Source of the DNA: Pleionea sp. CnH1-48
GTDB taxonomy: Bacteria; Pseudomonadota; Gammaproteobacteria; Enterobacterales; Kangiellaceae
Direction of reading: 5' to 3'
Length of the DNA: 64,000 nucleotides
Assembly (NCBI RefSeq): GCF_024124665.1
Contig: NZ_JAMXSB010000003.1
Location: 248,001 to 312,000, forward strand
The position numbers were made by a program, and so were the translations under genes. The notes under the pieces are model-generated. The model saw only the letters and a program-made list of their open reading frames with translations. It was not told the origin of the DNA and ran no database searches. Below, one piece after another: positions 35,884-45,183 of the stretch (positions are counted from its first letter, which is position 1; every line of letters starts with the position of its first letter).

Positions 35884-37371
35884 ATGACAACCAGTGTTTC
35901 AGATGCGGCACCGATGCCGAAAGAGCACAAAGACTTTATGGGTCATCCCAAAGGTCTATGGATGCTCTTCTCTGCTGAATTTTGGGAACGATTCAGCTAC
36001 TACGGCATGCGTGCCATCCTCGCACCATACGTTGCACTTCAATTTTTCTCACATTTAGGCAACCAGGCCGATGCAGAAGCCAGTTTAACCTATGGTGGTT
36101 ATACCTCCATGGTTTACATGACGGGTATTTTAGGCGGTTATGTTGCTGACAAGATGTTGGGGTACCAACGTTCGATAATGCTCGGTGGCTCGTTAATGGC
36201 TGCTGGTCTGTTTATGTCATTGTCTCCTGACTTAACGATGTTCTTGATGGGTCTGGCATTACTGGTTGTTGGTAATGGTCTGTTCAAGCCAAACATTTCG
36301 ACCATGGTTGGTAAGTTATACGACGACGGCGATCCTCGTCGTGATTCTGGCTTCACAATCTTCTACATGGGTATCAACGCGGGCGCTCTGATTGCTCCTA
36401 TCATTTGTGGTACCTGGATTGGTGCTGTTTACGGCTACAAATGGGGATTCTTCACAGCAGGTATCGGTATGGTACTTGGCCTGATGGTATTCCAACTGTT
36501 AAAAAGCTGGTTAGACGGTGTTGGTAAAGCACCTGAAGGCGTTGATGGTAAGAAATCTTTCATCCAAGTTTTGATTGGTGCCGCAGTTCTGGTTGCTCCA
36601 GTTTTCATCCTGTTAAGCCGCAGCCATATCTTAGGTATCATTTTGTCAGTAATGATGCTGGCACTTGCAGGATACTTTGTTTATAGCGGTATCCGAAGTG
36701 GTTCAAAAGAACAGCTACATCGCTACATCGCTATGTTGATTTTGTTTGTTGCTAACATGTTCTTCTGGGCATTGTTCGAACAGGCAGGTTCTTCTCTTAA
36801 CTTCTTTGCTCGTGATTATGTGTCTATGCCTGAGTGGATGGACTTCACGTTATTCCAATCAGCCAATCCTATATTCATTATTATTCTAGCCCCTATTTTT
36901 GCTTACATGTGGCCGCGTCTGGATAAGTGGAATATGAATCCTTCTACACCACGTAAATTTGCGTTTGGCCTGTTGGGTGTAGGTCTTGGTTTCTACATTC
37001 TGGTATTCGCTATTCAGTTTATGTTGGTTGACGGCAAGGTACCTTGGCAGATGCTGGCACTATGCTACTTGATTCATACTATGGGTGAACTTTGTTTATC
37101 TCCTATTGGTCTATCAATGGTAACTAAACTGGCTCTACCTAAAGAAACTGGTTTAGCGATGGGAGGATGGTTCCTTTCTATTGCAACGGCTAACTACATG
37201 GCTGGTCGTATCGCAGCAATTGCAGCTGGCGGTGGTGGTCAAGCAGAAGCAGGCTCTATCGAAGGTTATGCGGCAGTATTTGATCAACTGTTCTGGGGTG
37301 GTTTGATTGTTGCCATCTTCTTCTTCGTGGTAGCACCTTTTGTAAACAAGTTGATGCACGGCGTAAAATAA
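35884..37371 (+). CDS. POT-family proton-dependent oligopeptide transporter
   Basis: 495 residues, about 14 predicted membrane helices. The proton-coupling motif ExxERF is in SAEFWERFSYYGMRAIL near the N-terminus, and the PTR2 signature is in DSGFTIFYMGINAGALIAPIICG (read in parts). Imports di- and tripeptides, matching the extracellular/periplasmic peptidases in the window. Good AGGAG nine bases before the ATG and a strong terminator after the stop, so it is monocistronic. Confidence 0.95.
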   Translation: MTTSVSDAAPMPKEHKDFMGHPKGLWMLFSAEFWERFSYYGMRAILAPYVALQFFSHLGNQADAEASLTYGGYTSMVYMTGILGGYVADKMLGYQRSIMLGGSLMAAGLFMSLSPDLTMFLMGLALLVVGNGLFKPNISTMVGKLYDDGDPRRDSGFTIFYMGINAGALIAPIICGTWIGAVYGYKWGFFTAGIGMVLGLMVFQLLKSWLDGVGKAPEGVDGKKSFIQVLIGAAVLVAPVFILLSRSHILGIILSVMMLALAGYFVYSGIRSGSKEQLHRYIAMLILFVANMFFWALFEQAGSSLNFFARDYVSMPEWMDFTLFQSANPIFIIILAPIFAYMWPRLDKWNMNPSTPRKFAFGLLGVGLGFYILVFAIQFMLVDGKVPWQMLALCYLIHTMGELCLSPIGLSMVTKLALPKETGLAMGGWFLSIATANYMAGRIAAIAAGGGGQAEAGSIEGYAAVFDQLFWGGLIVAIFFFVVAPFVNKLMHGVK

Positions 37372-37390
37372 GAGCCTGCTTAACGATTAA

Positions 37391-37422
37391 AAAAGAGCCC
37401 GGGGTTTTCCGGGCTTTTTTAT
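37391..37422 (+). terminator. Rho-independent terminator of the peptide transporter gene
   Basis: AAGAGCCCGG pairs with CCGGGCTTTT around a short loop, and a T6 run ends it. It follows the transporter stop by about 20 bp. Confidence 0.92.
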
Positions 37423-37482
37423 AGAAAACTAAAATCTCGGTGATAACCAAATTGTCACTTATTTATCTGGATACAATAAACA

Positions 37483-38859
37483 ATGAAATCAATAAAAGTT
37501 CCGCACACCCTTGTGCTGCTCTTTTCCATGATGATTTTTGCTTATGCATTAACCTGGATTCTACCGGCGGGTAGTTTTGAAACCAGTGTTGATGCCAATG
37601 GAAAAGAACTGGTTGTTCCTGGCACTTACAAAGTATTGGAAGAACAAAAGAACCTCCCAGTCTGGAGTGTTTTCACCGTCATTCCACGTGCATTGGGTGA
37701 AGCACAAGGTATTATCTTCTTTCTATTTTTGATCGGTGGTTCGATTGCTGTACTACGCTCGACTGGAGCCATTGACGCTCTTTTAGGCAAAGTTCTTAAT
37801 CGCTTTTCTCACCAACCAGCCATGTTGCTGTTTATGGCGATGTTGTCCTTTACTCTAGGCTCAACTTCTATCGGGATGGCCGAGGAATATATTCCTCTGG
37901 TACTCATATTGATTTCGCTCTGTGTCGCTTTAAAGATGGATACCGTATCAGCAGTAGCAACCATGGTTGTTGGTTACGGTATTGGTTACGGCACCGCGAT
38001 TTTTAATCCTTTTACCGTGCTTGTTGCTCAAGGGGTTGCAGGCGTCACGCCAACATCAGGGTGGGAGTATCGACTGATCTTGATGGTGCCTTTAGTCGCT
38101 ATTGGTTTTCATCATGTATGGAAATATGCACGTAGCGTTCAGCTCGATCCTAAAAACAGCCTGGTCTACGACGTACCAGACGCTCAGCCGCCTGCTGCCA
38201 GCGACTATCCAGAACTGAATGGCCGCCGCAAAGCCGTTTTGTTTGCTACTTTAGGCGCACTGATTCTTACCGTATTTGGTATTGCTAAATTCCAATGGTA
38301 TTTCGTTGAGCTTGGTGCTGTGTTTTTTGTACTGGGCATTATTACCATGCTGATTGCAGGCAAAAATGTGAATGAAACAGCACAGACTTTTATTAGCGGG
38401 GCATCCGAGCTGACAGGAACGGCTTTGTTAATAGGTTTTGCCCGCAGCATTGAGCTGATTCTGACCGACGGGCAAGTACTGCATACGGTTGTTGCAGGAT
38501 TGGCAGAACCGCTTTCTTACGTGGGTGCCGAGCTATCCGCAGTGGGCATGTTGTTGATTCAGAGCATACTCAACTTCTTTATTCCCTCAGGTTCTGGTCA
38601 GGCTTATGTCACTATGCCGTTGATGGCTCCTATCGCTGATCTTGTGGGTGTCTCTCGTCAGGTCGCCGTATTGGCTTATCAGATGGGTGATGGGCTCATG
38701 AATATGATCGTACCAACCAATGCGGTACTTATGGGTATCTTAGGCATGTGTGGGATTCCTTATGATCGCTGGTTCCGATTCGTATGGCCTCTGGTATTGA
38801 AGCTATTAGTCGCAAGTGCTTTAGCTTTGGTGATTGCCGTACTCATTGGTTATCAATAA
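37483..38859 (+). CDS. YfcC-family (DcuC superfamily) membrane carrier
   Basis: 458 residues, about 12 membrane helices, of the C4-dicarboxylate anaerobic carrier-like/YfcC family. Typical segments: TLVLLFSMMIFAYALTWILPAGSFE at the start (read in parts), EEYIPLVLILISLC, GIGYGTAIFNPFTVLVAQ and the re-entrant-loop-like FFIPSGSGQAYVTMPLMAP. Substrates in this family include arginine/ornithine, dicarboxylates and possibly dipeptides; it cannot be decided here. Its position next to the peptide transporter, behind that gene's terminator, hints at amino-acid metabolism. Confidence 0.85.
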   Translation: MKSIKVPHTLVLLFSMMIFAYALTWILPAGSFETSVDANGKELVVPGTYKVLEEQKNLPVWSVFTVIPRALGEAQGIIFFLFLIGGSIAVLRSTGAIDALLGKVLNRFSHQPAMLLFMAMLSFTLGSTSIGMAEEYIPLVLILISLCVALKMDTVSAVATMVVGYGIGYGTAIFNPFTVLVAQGVAGVTPTSGWEYRLILMVPLVAIGFHHVWKYARSVQLDPKNSLVYDVPDAQPPAASDYPELNGRRKAVLFATLGALILTVFGIAKFQWYFVELGAVFFVLGIITMLIAGKNVNETAQTFISGASELTGTALLIGFARSIELILTDGQVLHTVVAGLAEPLSYVGAELSAVGMLLIQSILNFFIPSGSGQAYVTMPLMAPIADLVGVSRQVAVLAYQMGDGLMNMIVPTNAVLMGILGMCGIPYDRWFRFVWPLVLKLLVASALALVIAVLIGYQ

Positions 38860-38862
38860 CCA

Positions 38863-38927
38863 CCTATACCCATCGCCTTTCAAGGTGCAGCGGTGTTGGC
38901 TGCACCTTGAAATACTTTGGCTATATA
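38863..38927 (+). repeat. Dispersed intergenic repeat, short copy B
   Basis: About 65 bp starting CCTATACCCATCGCCTTT. In this copy the core forms a perfect 10-bp hairpin (CAAGGTGCAG / CTGCACCTTG, 38881-38909), so it may also act at the 3' end of the YfcC-type gene transcript. Same internally shortened form as copy A at 25136. Confidence 0.75.
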
Positions 38928-39075
38928 TTCAATGCCTTACCTCTTTAAATTTGTTTTTTGAGGTAAGGTACTTCTCTCTTCTTGAAGCAAAACTCCTACG
39001 AATTCTCAGATGACACTTGTTGATTTGTTATCGGCCTTCTATAAATAGAAAAAGAACAACTCAACGAGTCTTGCT

Positions 39076-39507
39076 ATGAACGTTGTCGAAGATATCATGA
39101 CGGTCAAACCCATTTGTCTGAAAGACAATGACAGTCTGTTTTTAGGCCGAACGACCATGCGCAATCATGGCATTCGCCATATTCCTATTATCTATGCAGA
39201 CAGTGGATACTTTGCTGGTATATTGACCCAAAAGTCGGTTTTGTCAAAGGCAATAGAAATTACCAACAAATCGGGATTACATCATCTGGAAGAAGAGGAA
39301 AAAAAGATCAGTATTGAGCTGGTTATGGATACCGATGTCACCACTGTGGGGCCATCAACTCCTTTATTGAAAGCGGCTCTGTATTTTCGTGATCACCGCC
39401 ACGGTTGTCTGGCGGTTGTATCTAATGACAAGGTGGTTGGTATTTTGACGTCAGGCGATTTCGTTAAGCTCTCGATTCACTTCTTAGAAACTTACGCAAA
39501 AATCTAA
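39076..39507 (+). CDS. Two-CBS-domain protein
   Basis: 143 residues made almost wholly of a CBS pair: CBS1 about 1-60 (MTVKPICLKDNDSLFLGRTTM...HIPIIYADSGYFAGILTQ) and CBS2 about 80-140 (MDTDVTTVGPSTPLLKAAL...GCLAVVSNDKVVGILTSGDF). Such stand-alone pairs bind adenine nucleotides or SAM and regulate partners. No partner is obvious; it may be monocistronic. Confidence 0.88.
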   Translation: MNVVEDIMTVKPICLKDNDSLFLGRTTMRNHGIRHIPIIYADSGYFAGILTQKSVLSKAIEITNKSGLHHLEEEEKKISIELVMDTDVTTVGPSTPLLKAALYFRDHRHGCLAVVSNDKVVGILTSGDFVKLSIHFLETYAKI

Positions 39508-39531
39508 TCCTCTGCGCCATTAACAGCCCTC

Positions 39532-39783
39532 TTAGGTGGTAAAGCTGGGTGCAAGAGAATCTGATGACAGCCTAAACAGTCGTACATTTTGGTTTAACTC
39601 CTGTTCACAAGTGAGCAATAGCAACTGGCGAAAAAGTCGTTGTATTTCTTTACCTTCATCACCCGACTGCTCATTGGCTAGCTGATAATCCCATTCGACA
39701 CAGGCGGTATCAGAGTCGTCTTTGTATATTCTTAAACATGGTTTACCTTCGTTTAGCCATGCGTAGATTCGATAGCCCATCAT
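39532..39783 (-). CDS. Small hypothetical protein, second gene of a Fur-box pair
   Basis: 83 residues, unrecognised, cytoplasmic, no motif. N-terminal MMGYRIYAWLNEGKPCLRIYKDDSDT has beta-strand character and the rest is helical (GKEIQRLFRQLLLLTCEQEL). A strong GAGGGAGA lies before the ATG at 39783 (ATG at 39780 is also possible). It follows the 77-residue gene by 15 bp, so the two are one transcript, and a Fur-like box lies upstream of both. Confidence 0.6.
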   Translation of the reverse strand: MMGYRIYAWLNEGKPCLRIYKDDSDTACVEWDYQLANEQSGDEGKEIQRLFRQLLLLTCEQELNQNVRLFRLSSDSLAPSFTT

Positions 39784-39798
39784 TCATTCTCCCTCTTG

Positions 39799-40032
39799 CT
39801 AATGGTGTATACCTCGTCGTAGATGTTCAACAACCTCACGTTCTCCATACAAGGCGTTAAGCCCCTGAATTCCATCACGTAATGTTGATGCCAATGCCGA
39901 AAAACGCTCATGACTTAAATGTAATGACGTTTCACCTAAACGTATATGAAACGAATTACAATCAGCACAATGCCATAGCTCACACCCTTCGGATATTGCT
40001 AACGGTTCTGGATAACAAGGTGATTTGCTCAC
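39799..40032 (-). CDS. Small CxxC protein, first gene of a Fur-box pair
   Basis: 77 residues from a GTG start at 40032. Contains a C-P-less CxxC (ELWHCADCNSFHIRLGE) and an extra cysteine near the N-terminus (SPCYPEP). The WHCADC...HIRLG...LSHERF layout is a compact beta-alpha pattern that might bind a metal or iron-sulphur cluster; this is inference. The start lies 35 bp from a near-perfect Fur box. Expected to be induced by iron starvation together with the 83-residue neighbour. Confidence 0.6.
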   Translation of the reverse strand: MSKSPCYPEPLAISEGCELWHCADCNSFHIRLGETSLHLSHERFSALASTLRDGIQGLNALYGEREVVEHLRRGIHH

Positions 40033-40429
40033 AGTAGGATTCTCTATTTACCTTTCATTAATACAAACGATAATCATTATCATTTAATATATCAATGTTA
40101 AATTTCTCCATTTATTGTCTTTCACAAAACATCCTTGATTTAGATAAAACGAGTCACACGCTTAATAAAATATGACTTGAGTAACCAAAAAACATTTAGG
40201 AGTCAGAATCTTTTTCGTTTTATCGTACTGAGGATATCTCGAGATCATGAGATTCTACAAAATAGGTATAAAAACTCATCCTTTTTAGCACAAAATTTGC
40301 CCTGTTTAAAAAATAGCTTCTACACTTATTCATTAAAGTCGCGCTTAGTGTTTGATTTTTTTGAAGTGTTTGAAATCTCTTACTAAGCTTATATCGCATA
40401 CCCTAATAAACACAAATCAGGGATAAATT
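40033..40429. other. Intergenic region between Fur-box pair and TonB receptor
   Basis: 397 AT-rich bp. It contains the Fur box (40068-40082) near its left end and a perfect palindrome ATCTCGAGAT at 40235-40244. The TonB receptor promoter must lie in its right part. The only open frame of note (40177-40386, TTG start, no ribosome-binding site) looks spurious. Confidence 0.5.
40068..40082. promoter_or_regulatory. Fur box
   Basis: Matches the 7-1-7 Fur consensus TGATAATNATTATCA at 14 of 15 positions. It lies 35 bp upstream of the GTG of the small CxxC gene and about 350 bp upstream of the TonB receptor gene, so it most directly controls the small pair. Confidence 0.8.
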
Positions 40430-42613
40430 ATGAAACGCTTAACCCCCAATCAACTTGCGATGTCCGTTTCCTTATCTTTGTTGTCTACCTCATTACTTGC
40501 CACCCCCGATGACGATACCCTTGGCTCCGTGTCCTTGGAAGATCTGTTGAATATAGAAGTCACCACCGCCTCTCGCTCGAAAGAAAGCGCTCAAGATGCG
40601 CCAGGTACTCTGGTTGTTATCCCCGCTTCGACGATCAGAGAAAGAGGCTACCGACATCTTGAAGATGTCCTTAAAGATCTTCCTGGCTTTGAAGTTCAAT
40701 CACAGTCAGATGCCCAAACATTTAACCGTGTGACGATTCGTGGTATCACCGCCAATAACAAGTTCGTTATTCTGCAAAACGGGATACGAATCAGCTCGCC
40801 AACGGGAGAAGAAATACCGATCAACTATAACTTCCCTCTTTATCATGTAAAACAAATCGAGGTGGTTTATGGTCCAGCGTCAGCACTGTATGGTGCCGAT
40901 GCATTTACTGGTGTAATCAATATCATTACGCACCAAGATCCAGAGAGTGCCACTTCATCAGTAGCCGCAAGAACAGGCAGTGATGGCCTTCGTTACGCCG
41001 ACTTCCACTACGCTCACGCCTTCTCTGAAGACCTGAAATTATTTGTTGGAGGTCATACAGAAGAAGGCGATCATCAAAACCTCGCAGCGATCTATCCCAA
41101 TTCTTATCCGGCTAATGACCTGGTCACTTTTGGTGGCAATACGGTGGTTAATGGTCAAGACCGTGTCTTGGGAGAATACCCAACCAAAAGTAAAAGTTTG
41201 TTTGCCAACTTACTCTACGCAGATACTTATAAATTAGGCTTTAACAAAAAAGTGTTCCGACACTCTACTGCTGCTGGTGATACTGCTGATATTGTAGACT
41301 ACGGGCAGTTTCCACACTGGCAGACAGAAATCGAAAATATTTACTCAACTTTTCGAGTAAAATTTAATGACGAGCTTTCTTCAGATATCCAAATCAGCTA
41401 TTCAACTTATGAAGTTGCTCCAACGTCATCTTTTACTAATATATTTACTGAGTTTGTTCACGGCTACAAATACGCCAAAGGTAGCGAGTTTGAGCTAGGG
41501 CAACAATTTTATTACAACCCATCAGAAACCACTCAAATAATAGTCGGTTATGTGTGGGAGCAATTTAGTTCATTACCTAAAACGGCAGACTTGCCCTTTC
41601 CTTTTAACCCCGACGTACCCACTGCCAGTCAAAACTTTCTTTATGGTGGAACTGATCTTCCCATCAAGATATTTAGAATTGACTACGATAATACGGGCGC
41701 ATTTGTTCAGTGGCGAGAAAAATGGACTGACAAAGTAAGCTCTGTATTTGGCTTACGTTACGACGACAGCTCTACTTATGGCAACACTCTAAATCCTCGG
41801 GCTGGTTTGGTATTTAAAGCAACCGAAAAGCTCAATGTTAAAGTCTTGTACGGCGAAGCTTTTTTGGCTCCCTCGCCATTGCGTACTTACGAACACTTTG
41901 GCTCATTTGTTCCCGTGCCCGATGCCAACGGCATTTATCAAAGCTTCTTCTTCCAGATCCCTAATATCGATCTCGAACCCGAAGAAATGCAGACACTCGA
42001 AATTAATGCCAACTATCGCGCCACAGATAACCTAAACATTACGTTAACTGTGTATCAAGAAGAAGCAGAGAACTTGATAGGCCAAACGGCAGCGAATCCA
42101 CAACAACCCGGCTTTATTCCTGGCGGTAACATTGCCTTTACTCAATTCAATGACAATATAGGGTCATTAGAAGCTACGGGAGCCGATTTATCTTTTATTT
42201 ATCAGGATCAGGTTGGTGATGGCACGCTTAATTTATGGGGTAGCTTTAGTTATGTTGACGGTGATTTCGATCAAGGTTCTGGTATTGCGGCCTTACCATT
42301 TACAGCGAAGAACAAATTGAAACTCGGCTCGACTTATCGCTTAGGCAGTTGGTTTATTTCTCCCAGCATTCACAATCACAGCAAAACCGCCGGCTCGGAG
42401 ATTGGCAACCTTGCAGGCCAAACCGTCGACAGTTACACACTCGTGAATCTTTATACCGGGTTTGATAATGTATTCGAAAACTTCTCAATTTTCTTCCGTG
42501 TTAACAACCTTTTGGATGAAGAACATTTTCATGCAGGCTTAGGCGGTTTGAGTCAGTTAGAAGTGCCACAAGAAACGCGTACTTATGAGGCGACTTTCCG
42601 TTATAACTTTTAA
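40430..42613 (+). CDS. TonB-dependent outer membrane receptor
   Basis: 727 residues. Signal peptide about 1-24 (SLLSTSLLATPDDD), then SVSLEDLLNIEVTTASRSKESAQDAPG (read in parts) leading into the plug domain (about 45-165, with GYRHLEDVLKDLPGFEV and GPASALYGADAFTGVINIIT), then the 22-strand barrel ending in YEATFRYNF with the C-terminal aromatic. Imports an iron chelate, haem or other large ligand; the substrate is not evident. A related receptor is at 56305. A Fur box upstream suggests iron control, though it is far from the start. Confidence 0.92.
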   Translation: MKRLTPNQLAMSVSLSLLSTSLLATPDDDTLGSVSLEDLLNIEVTTASRSKESAQDAPGTLVVIPASTIRERGYRHLEDVLKDLPGFEVQSQSDAQTFNRVTIRGITANNKFVILQNGIRISSPTGEEIPINYNFPLYHVKQIEVVYGPASALYGADAFTGVINIITHQDPESATSSVAARTGSDGLRYADFHYAHAFSEDLKLFVGGHTEEGDHQNLAAIYPNSYPANDLVTFGGNTVVNGQDRVLGEYPTKSKSLFANLLYADTYKLGFNKKVFRHSTAAGDTADIVDYGQFPHWQTEIENIYSTFRVKFNDELSSDIQISYSTYEVAPTSSFTNIFTEFVHGYKYAKGSEFELGQQFYYNPSETTQIIVGYVWEQFSSLPKTADLPFPFNPDVPTASQNFLYGGTDLPIKIFRIDYDNTGAFVQWREKWTDKVSSVFGLRYDDSSTYGNTLNPRAGLVFKATEKLNVKVLYGEAFLAPSPLRTYEHFGSFVPVPDANGIYQSFFFQIPNIDLEPEEMQTLEINANYRATDNLNITLTVYQEEAENLIGQTAANPQQPGFIPGGNIAFTQFNDNIGSLEATGADLSFIYQDQVGDGTLNLWGSFSYVDGDFDQGSGIAALPFTAKNKLKLGSTYRLGSWFISPSIHNHSKTAGSEIGNLAGQTVDSYTLVNLYTGFDNVFENFSIFFRVNNLLDEEHFHAGLGGLSQLEVPQETRTYEATFRYNF

Positions 42614-42638
42614 TCGATTATTCTAAATAACGTCCCAG

Positions 42639-42668
42639 AAAGGCAGGTTTATTAACCTGCCCTTTTTA
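42639..42668 (+). terminator. Terminator of the TonB receptor gene
   Basis: GGCAGGTTTA pairs with TTAACCTGCC (a near-continuous stem with a very small loop), preceded by AAA and followed by TTTTT, just after the receptor stop. Confidence 0.85.
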
Positions 42669-42722
42669 ATCAACAATCAAAACATATCCATGCTTTAGCT
42701 AATCAAAAAACTATCCTTCCAT

Positions 42723-44759
42723 CTACAACTTGATAATAAAACCCCAAAACACTTGATCTAAACCAATAAAATAGCCAGAGAAAGGAACATCATCAGAGAC
42801 CGTCAGCTCAGGGACTTTTTCTACAATTTTGTTATAGGTATCGATATTAAGTACTTTGAGCTCTGCCATTTTTTTCAAGTGATGTTGATTAATTTTAGGG
42901 TGAAACTTCATTAGCTCAGCGACCAAGTTTTCTGGAGTGCGAAGATTTTTATTAGGAGAATAATCTTTTCCATTAACTCTAACCCTTGAGCAAGGCGGAG
43001 AAGATAATCCGAGCCGCCGAATAGTTTCACCCAAAGGGTCATCCCCTACTTGACTCTTATGATAAGCATACTCCTGACGGTTTAAATAACTCAACAACTC
43101 TATATTACAATACCCTGCAGCATAATAAACGAGAGTTTTCTCTCGTTTATCCATGTTATTAAATGGCAGTCCATAGTTTATGAGAGTCTTAAGTTGCTCA
43201 GGAGTCACTCTTCCCGCTTTAGAATAGTTATCGTCAGCAGTAATAAACTGATTATCCAAAAGTATCTTTAGATCAACGCCTTGCTTTCCTGCTACTTTCC
43301 AGAAAAGCGACTCCATTTCTAAATCTTTAAATTGATGTTTCTCGATAAAGTCTTCAACTTCCTGATACTTTTCTTTCTCCAACAATGTAGCCAAAATAAT
43401 CTCTTCATGACTGATGACGATATTTCCTGATGAAGGAGGCAAGTTTTCTTCTATTATTCGATATGCATCGACCAAACCGGGCTCCAGCGAGTTTAAATAC
43501 TCTAGTCGGTCTTTTCTATCAGAGTACATGGAATCGGCGTCACGAATAACTTGTAGCAAATCATGCTTCAATAGATTCCGAAAAATTTGCTTCACAAATG
43601 CTACGCAGTCATCGGCTTCTGCTTTTGAAGATCCCGACTTAGAATACAAGTGTTCATTTGACAAGGTTATAATCTTCTCAATTAATGCGGGCTCAGCAAG
43701 ATCACGATAGGATTCGTCATTGACTCTAGATTCAAAATCAATTCCAACACTGGCTAGAAGCTCCTTTTTTTCATTTGACAGTTCATCAAAAAACTCTCTA
43801 TTACCTGAGCCTATATACAATCGATGAGGGTCGTATTGGCTGCCTTCCTTCACCCTAAAGGGCAAGCTGTAATTCATAAGAGTTTGTAGAATCAACTTAA
43901 AAGACTCAGGTGACTCTTCTAGCTTTCCATACTTTATCACTCTCTCAAGAATATTAGGTTCCAAATAGGTACTTTCTATTTTCGCATCTTGCTTTAACAA
44001 AAACTCAAATATCTCCACGTTGCCAAATATAGCGGCCACTTCGACTAATGATAATCTTTGAGATAAGCTTGATGTAGGTGCATCAATATTTCTTATATAT
44101 CGAATAAGCTCTTTTATTTCTTGGTTAGAAAAGTAAGCACTTTTAACCATCTGATAGTATTCTTTTTCTATCTTGTCCTTATTTTTTTCAATATATGCCA
44201 AGCTCTCAAGGTTTCTTTTTTGATCTCCTAAAAGAGAGGTGATATTTTGCGCATATATAGGACGTTCTTCTAGCATCTGTAACTTGGTATTTTCATCAGC
44301 AACGAGGAAGTCTTTTAAATAGGCTTCAGTATTGGACACATTTGAAGACATTAATCCCTTATCAAACTCCTCATAATCGAAACGTGCATCCAGAATTTTA
44401 TTAGCATAGGGCCGAGCATCCAAACCTAGCGACTGCAACGCAACAACAATTTCATCACTCGAATATTGGCTTGAAATTTCTTCAGGCAAGGTAATATTAA
44501 AATCTTGTATATCCCTAAAAGTACTTGAGAGAGAATAGAAAAGACTTTTGCACCTAGCAAACTCTTCTCCTGGTGATGTACTCAGCGACGTCATATCAAA
44601 TGGAGGCGAACTGTCTGAAGCTAGTTTTTGAGCAATATTAATTATTTTAGGTTCATCACTCTCACTTTTAACTTTGACTTTTTTATTCTCAGTTTTAAGA
44701 AGAAAGTAGCCTGTAACTACAACCAAAGTGAGCCCGCCTACCAGGTATCCTTTAATCAT
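42723..44759 (-). CDS. Large membrane-anchored hypothetical protein with ankyrin-like segments
   Basis: 678 residues, unrecognised as a whole. An N-terminal membrane helix (about 5-21, GYLVGGLTLVVVTGYFLL) is followed by a Lys-rich stretch and a long helical, charged body. Two segments resemble ankyrin repeats: LSLVEVAAIFGNVEIFEFLLKQDAKIE near 235-260 and TLVYYAAGYCNIELLSYL near 560-580. Probably anchored in the inner membrane with the bulk in the periplasm or cytoplasm (orientation unclear). Base composition is more AT-rich than its neighbours, which may mean transfer. Transcribed alone. Confidence 0.6.
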   Translation of the reverse strand: MIKGYLVGGLTLVVVTGYFLLKTENKKVKVKSESDEPKIINIAQKLASDSSPPFDMTSLSTSPGEEFARCKSLFYSLSSTFRDIQDFNITLPEEISSQYSSDEIVVALQSLGLDARPYANKILDARFDYEEFDKGLMSSNVSNTEAYLKDFLVADENTKLQMLEERPIYAQNITSLLGDQKRNLESLAYIEKNKDKIEKEYYQMVKSAYFSNQEIKELIRYIRNIDAPTSSLSQRLSLVEVAAIFGNVEIFEFLLKQDAKIESTYLEPNILERVIKYGKLEESPESFKLILQTLMNYSLPFRVKEGSQYDPHRLYIGSGNREFFDELSNEKKELLASVGIDFESRVNDESYRDLAEPALIEKIITLSNEHLYSKSGSSKAEADDCVAFVKQIFRNLLKHDLLQVIRDADSMYSDRKDRLEYLNSLEPGLVDAYRIIEENLPPSSGNIVISHEEIILATLLEKEKYQEVEDFIEKHQFKDLEMESLFWKVAGKQGVDLKILLDNQFITADDNYSKAGRVTPEQLKTLINYGLPFNNMDKREKTLVYYAAGYCNIELLSYLNRQEYAYHKSQVGDDPLGETIRRLGLSSPPCSRVRVNGKDYSPNKNLRTPENLVAELMKFHPKINQHHLKKMAELKVLNIDTYNKIVEKVPELTVSDDVPFSGYFIGLDQVFWGFIIKL

Positions 44760-45183
44760 TTAACTTCCCCCAATCTTTCCCAACGACAAAAAGGTTTGAT
44801 GTTGACATCTTATTAATATGTATCATTCATACCGATGAATTAGATATAAGCGATTTTGCCAAGTCACTCTATATGACATAAATTTACGAACTAACTATTT
44901 ATGCTTTCCATAACGTTTAGTACCAACTCCCGCCAGCACGCGTAAATCTTACCAATTCAGAGACATGTTTGGCAATAATCCCTCCAGCACACAAACTTGC
45001 AACAAGATTACTATTCCAGTGAAATCTTTTAACTGGACTCTAATTCACTGTTCACTTTTCAAACAGAAGCTGAGATGAAATAGGCTGTACCCAGCGTTAA
45101 AAACTCTATCTTCAGGCAAGATAAACGCTTTTGATTGCCGAACACAAATACTAGGAAGAAACTAACATAAAAGAGCAGTCCAA
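44760..45183. other. AT-rich intergenic region upstream of the ankyrin-like gene
   Basis: About 420 bp holding the promoter of the ankyrin-like gene (minus strand) and, on the right, sequence that reads on from the decayed gene fragment at 45184. No defended small ORF or hairpin. Confidence 0.4.

Noticed and set aside
40177-40386. 69-codon plus-strand frame between the Fur box and the TonB receptor
   Set aside because: It starts with TTG, has no ribosome-binding site, reads as composition-driven AT-rich sequence and overlaps the region where the receptor promoter must lie.
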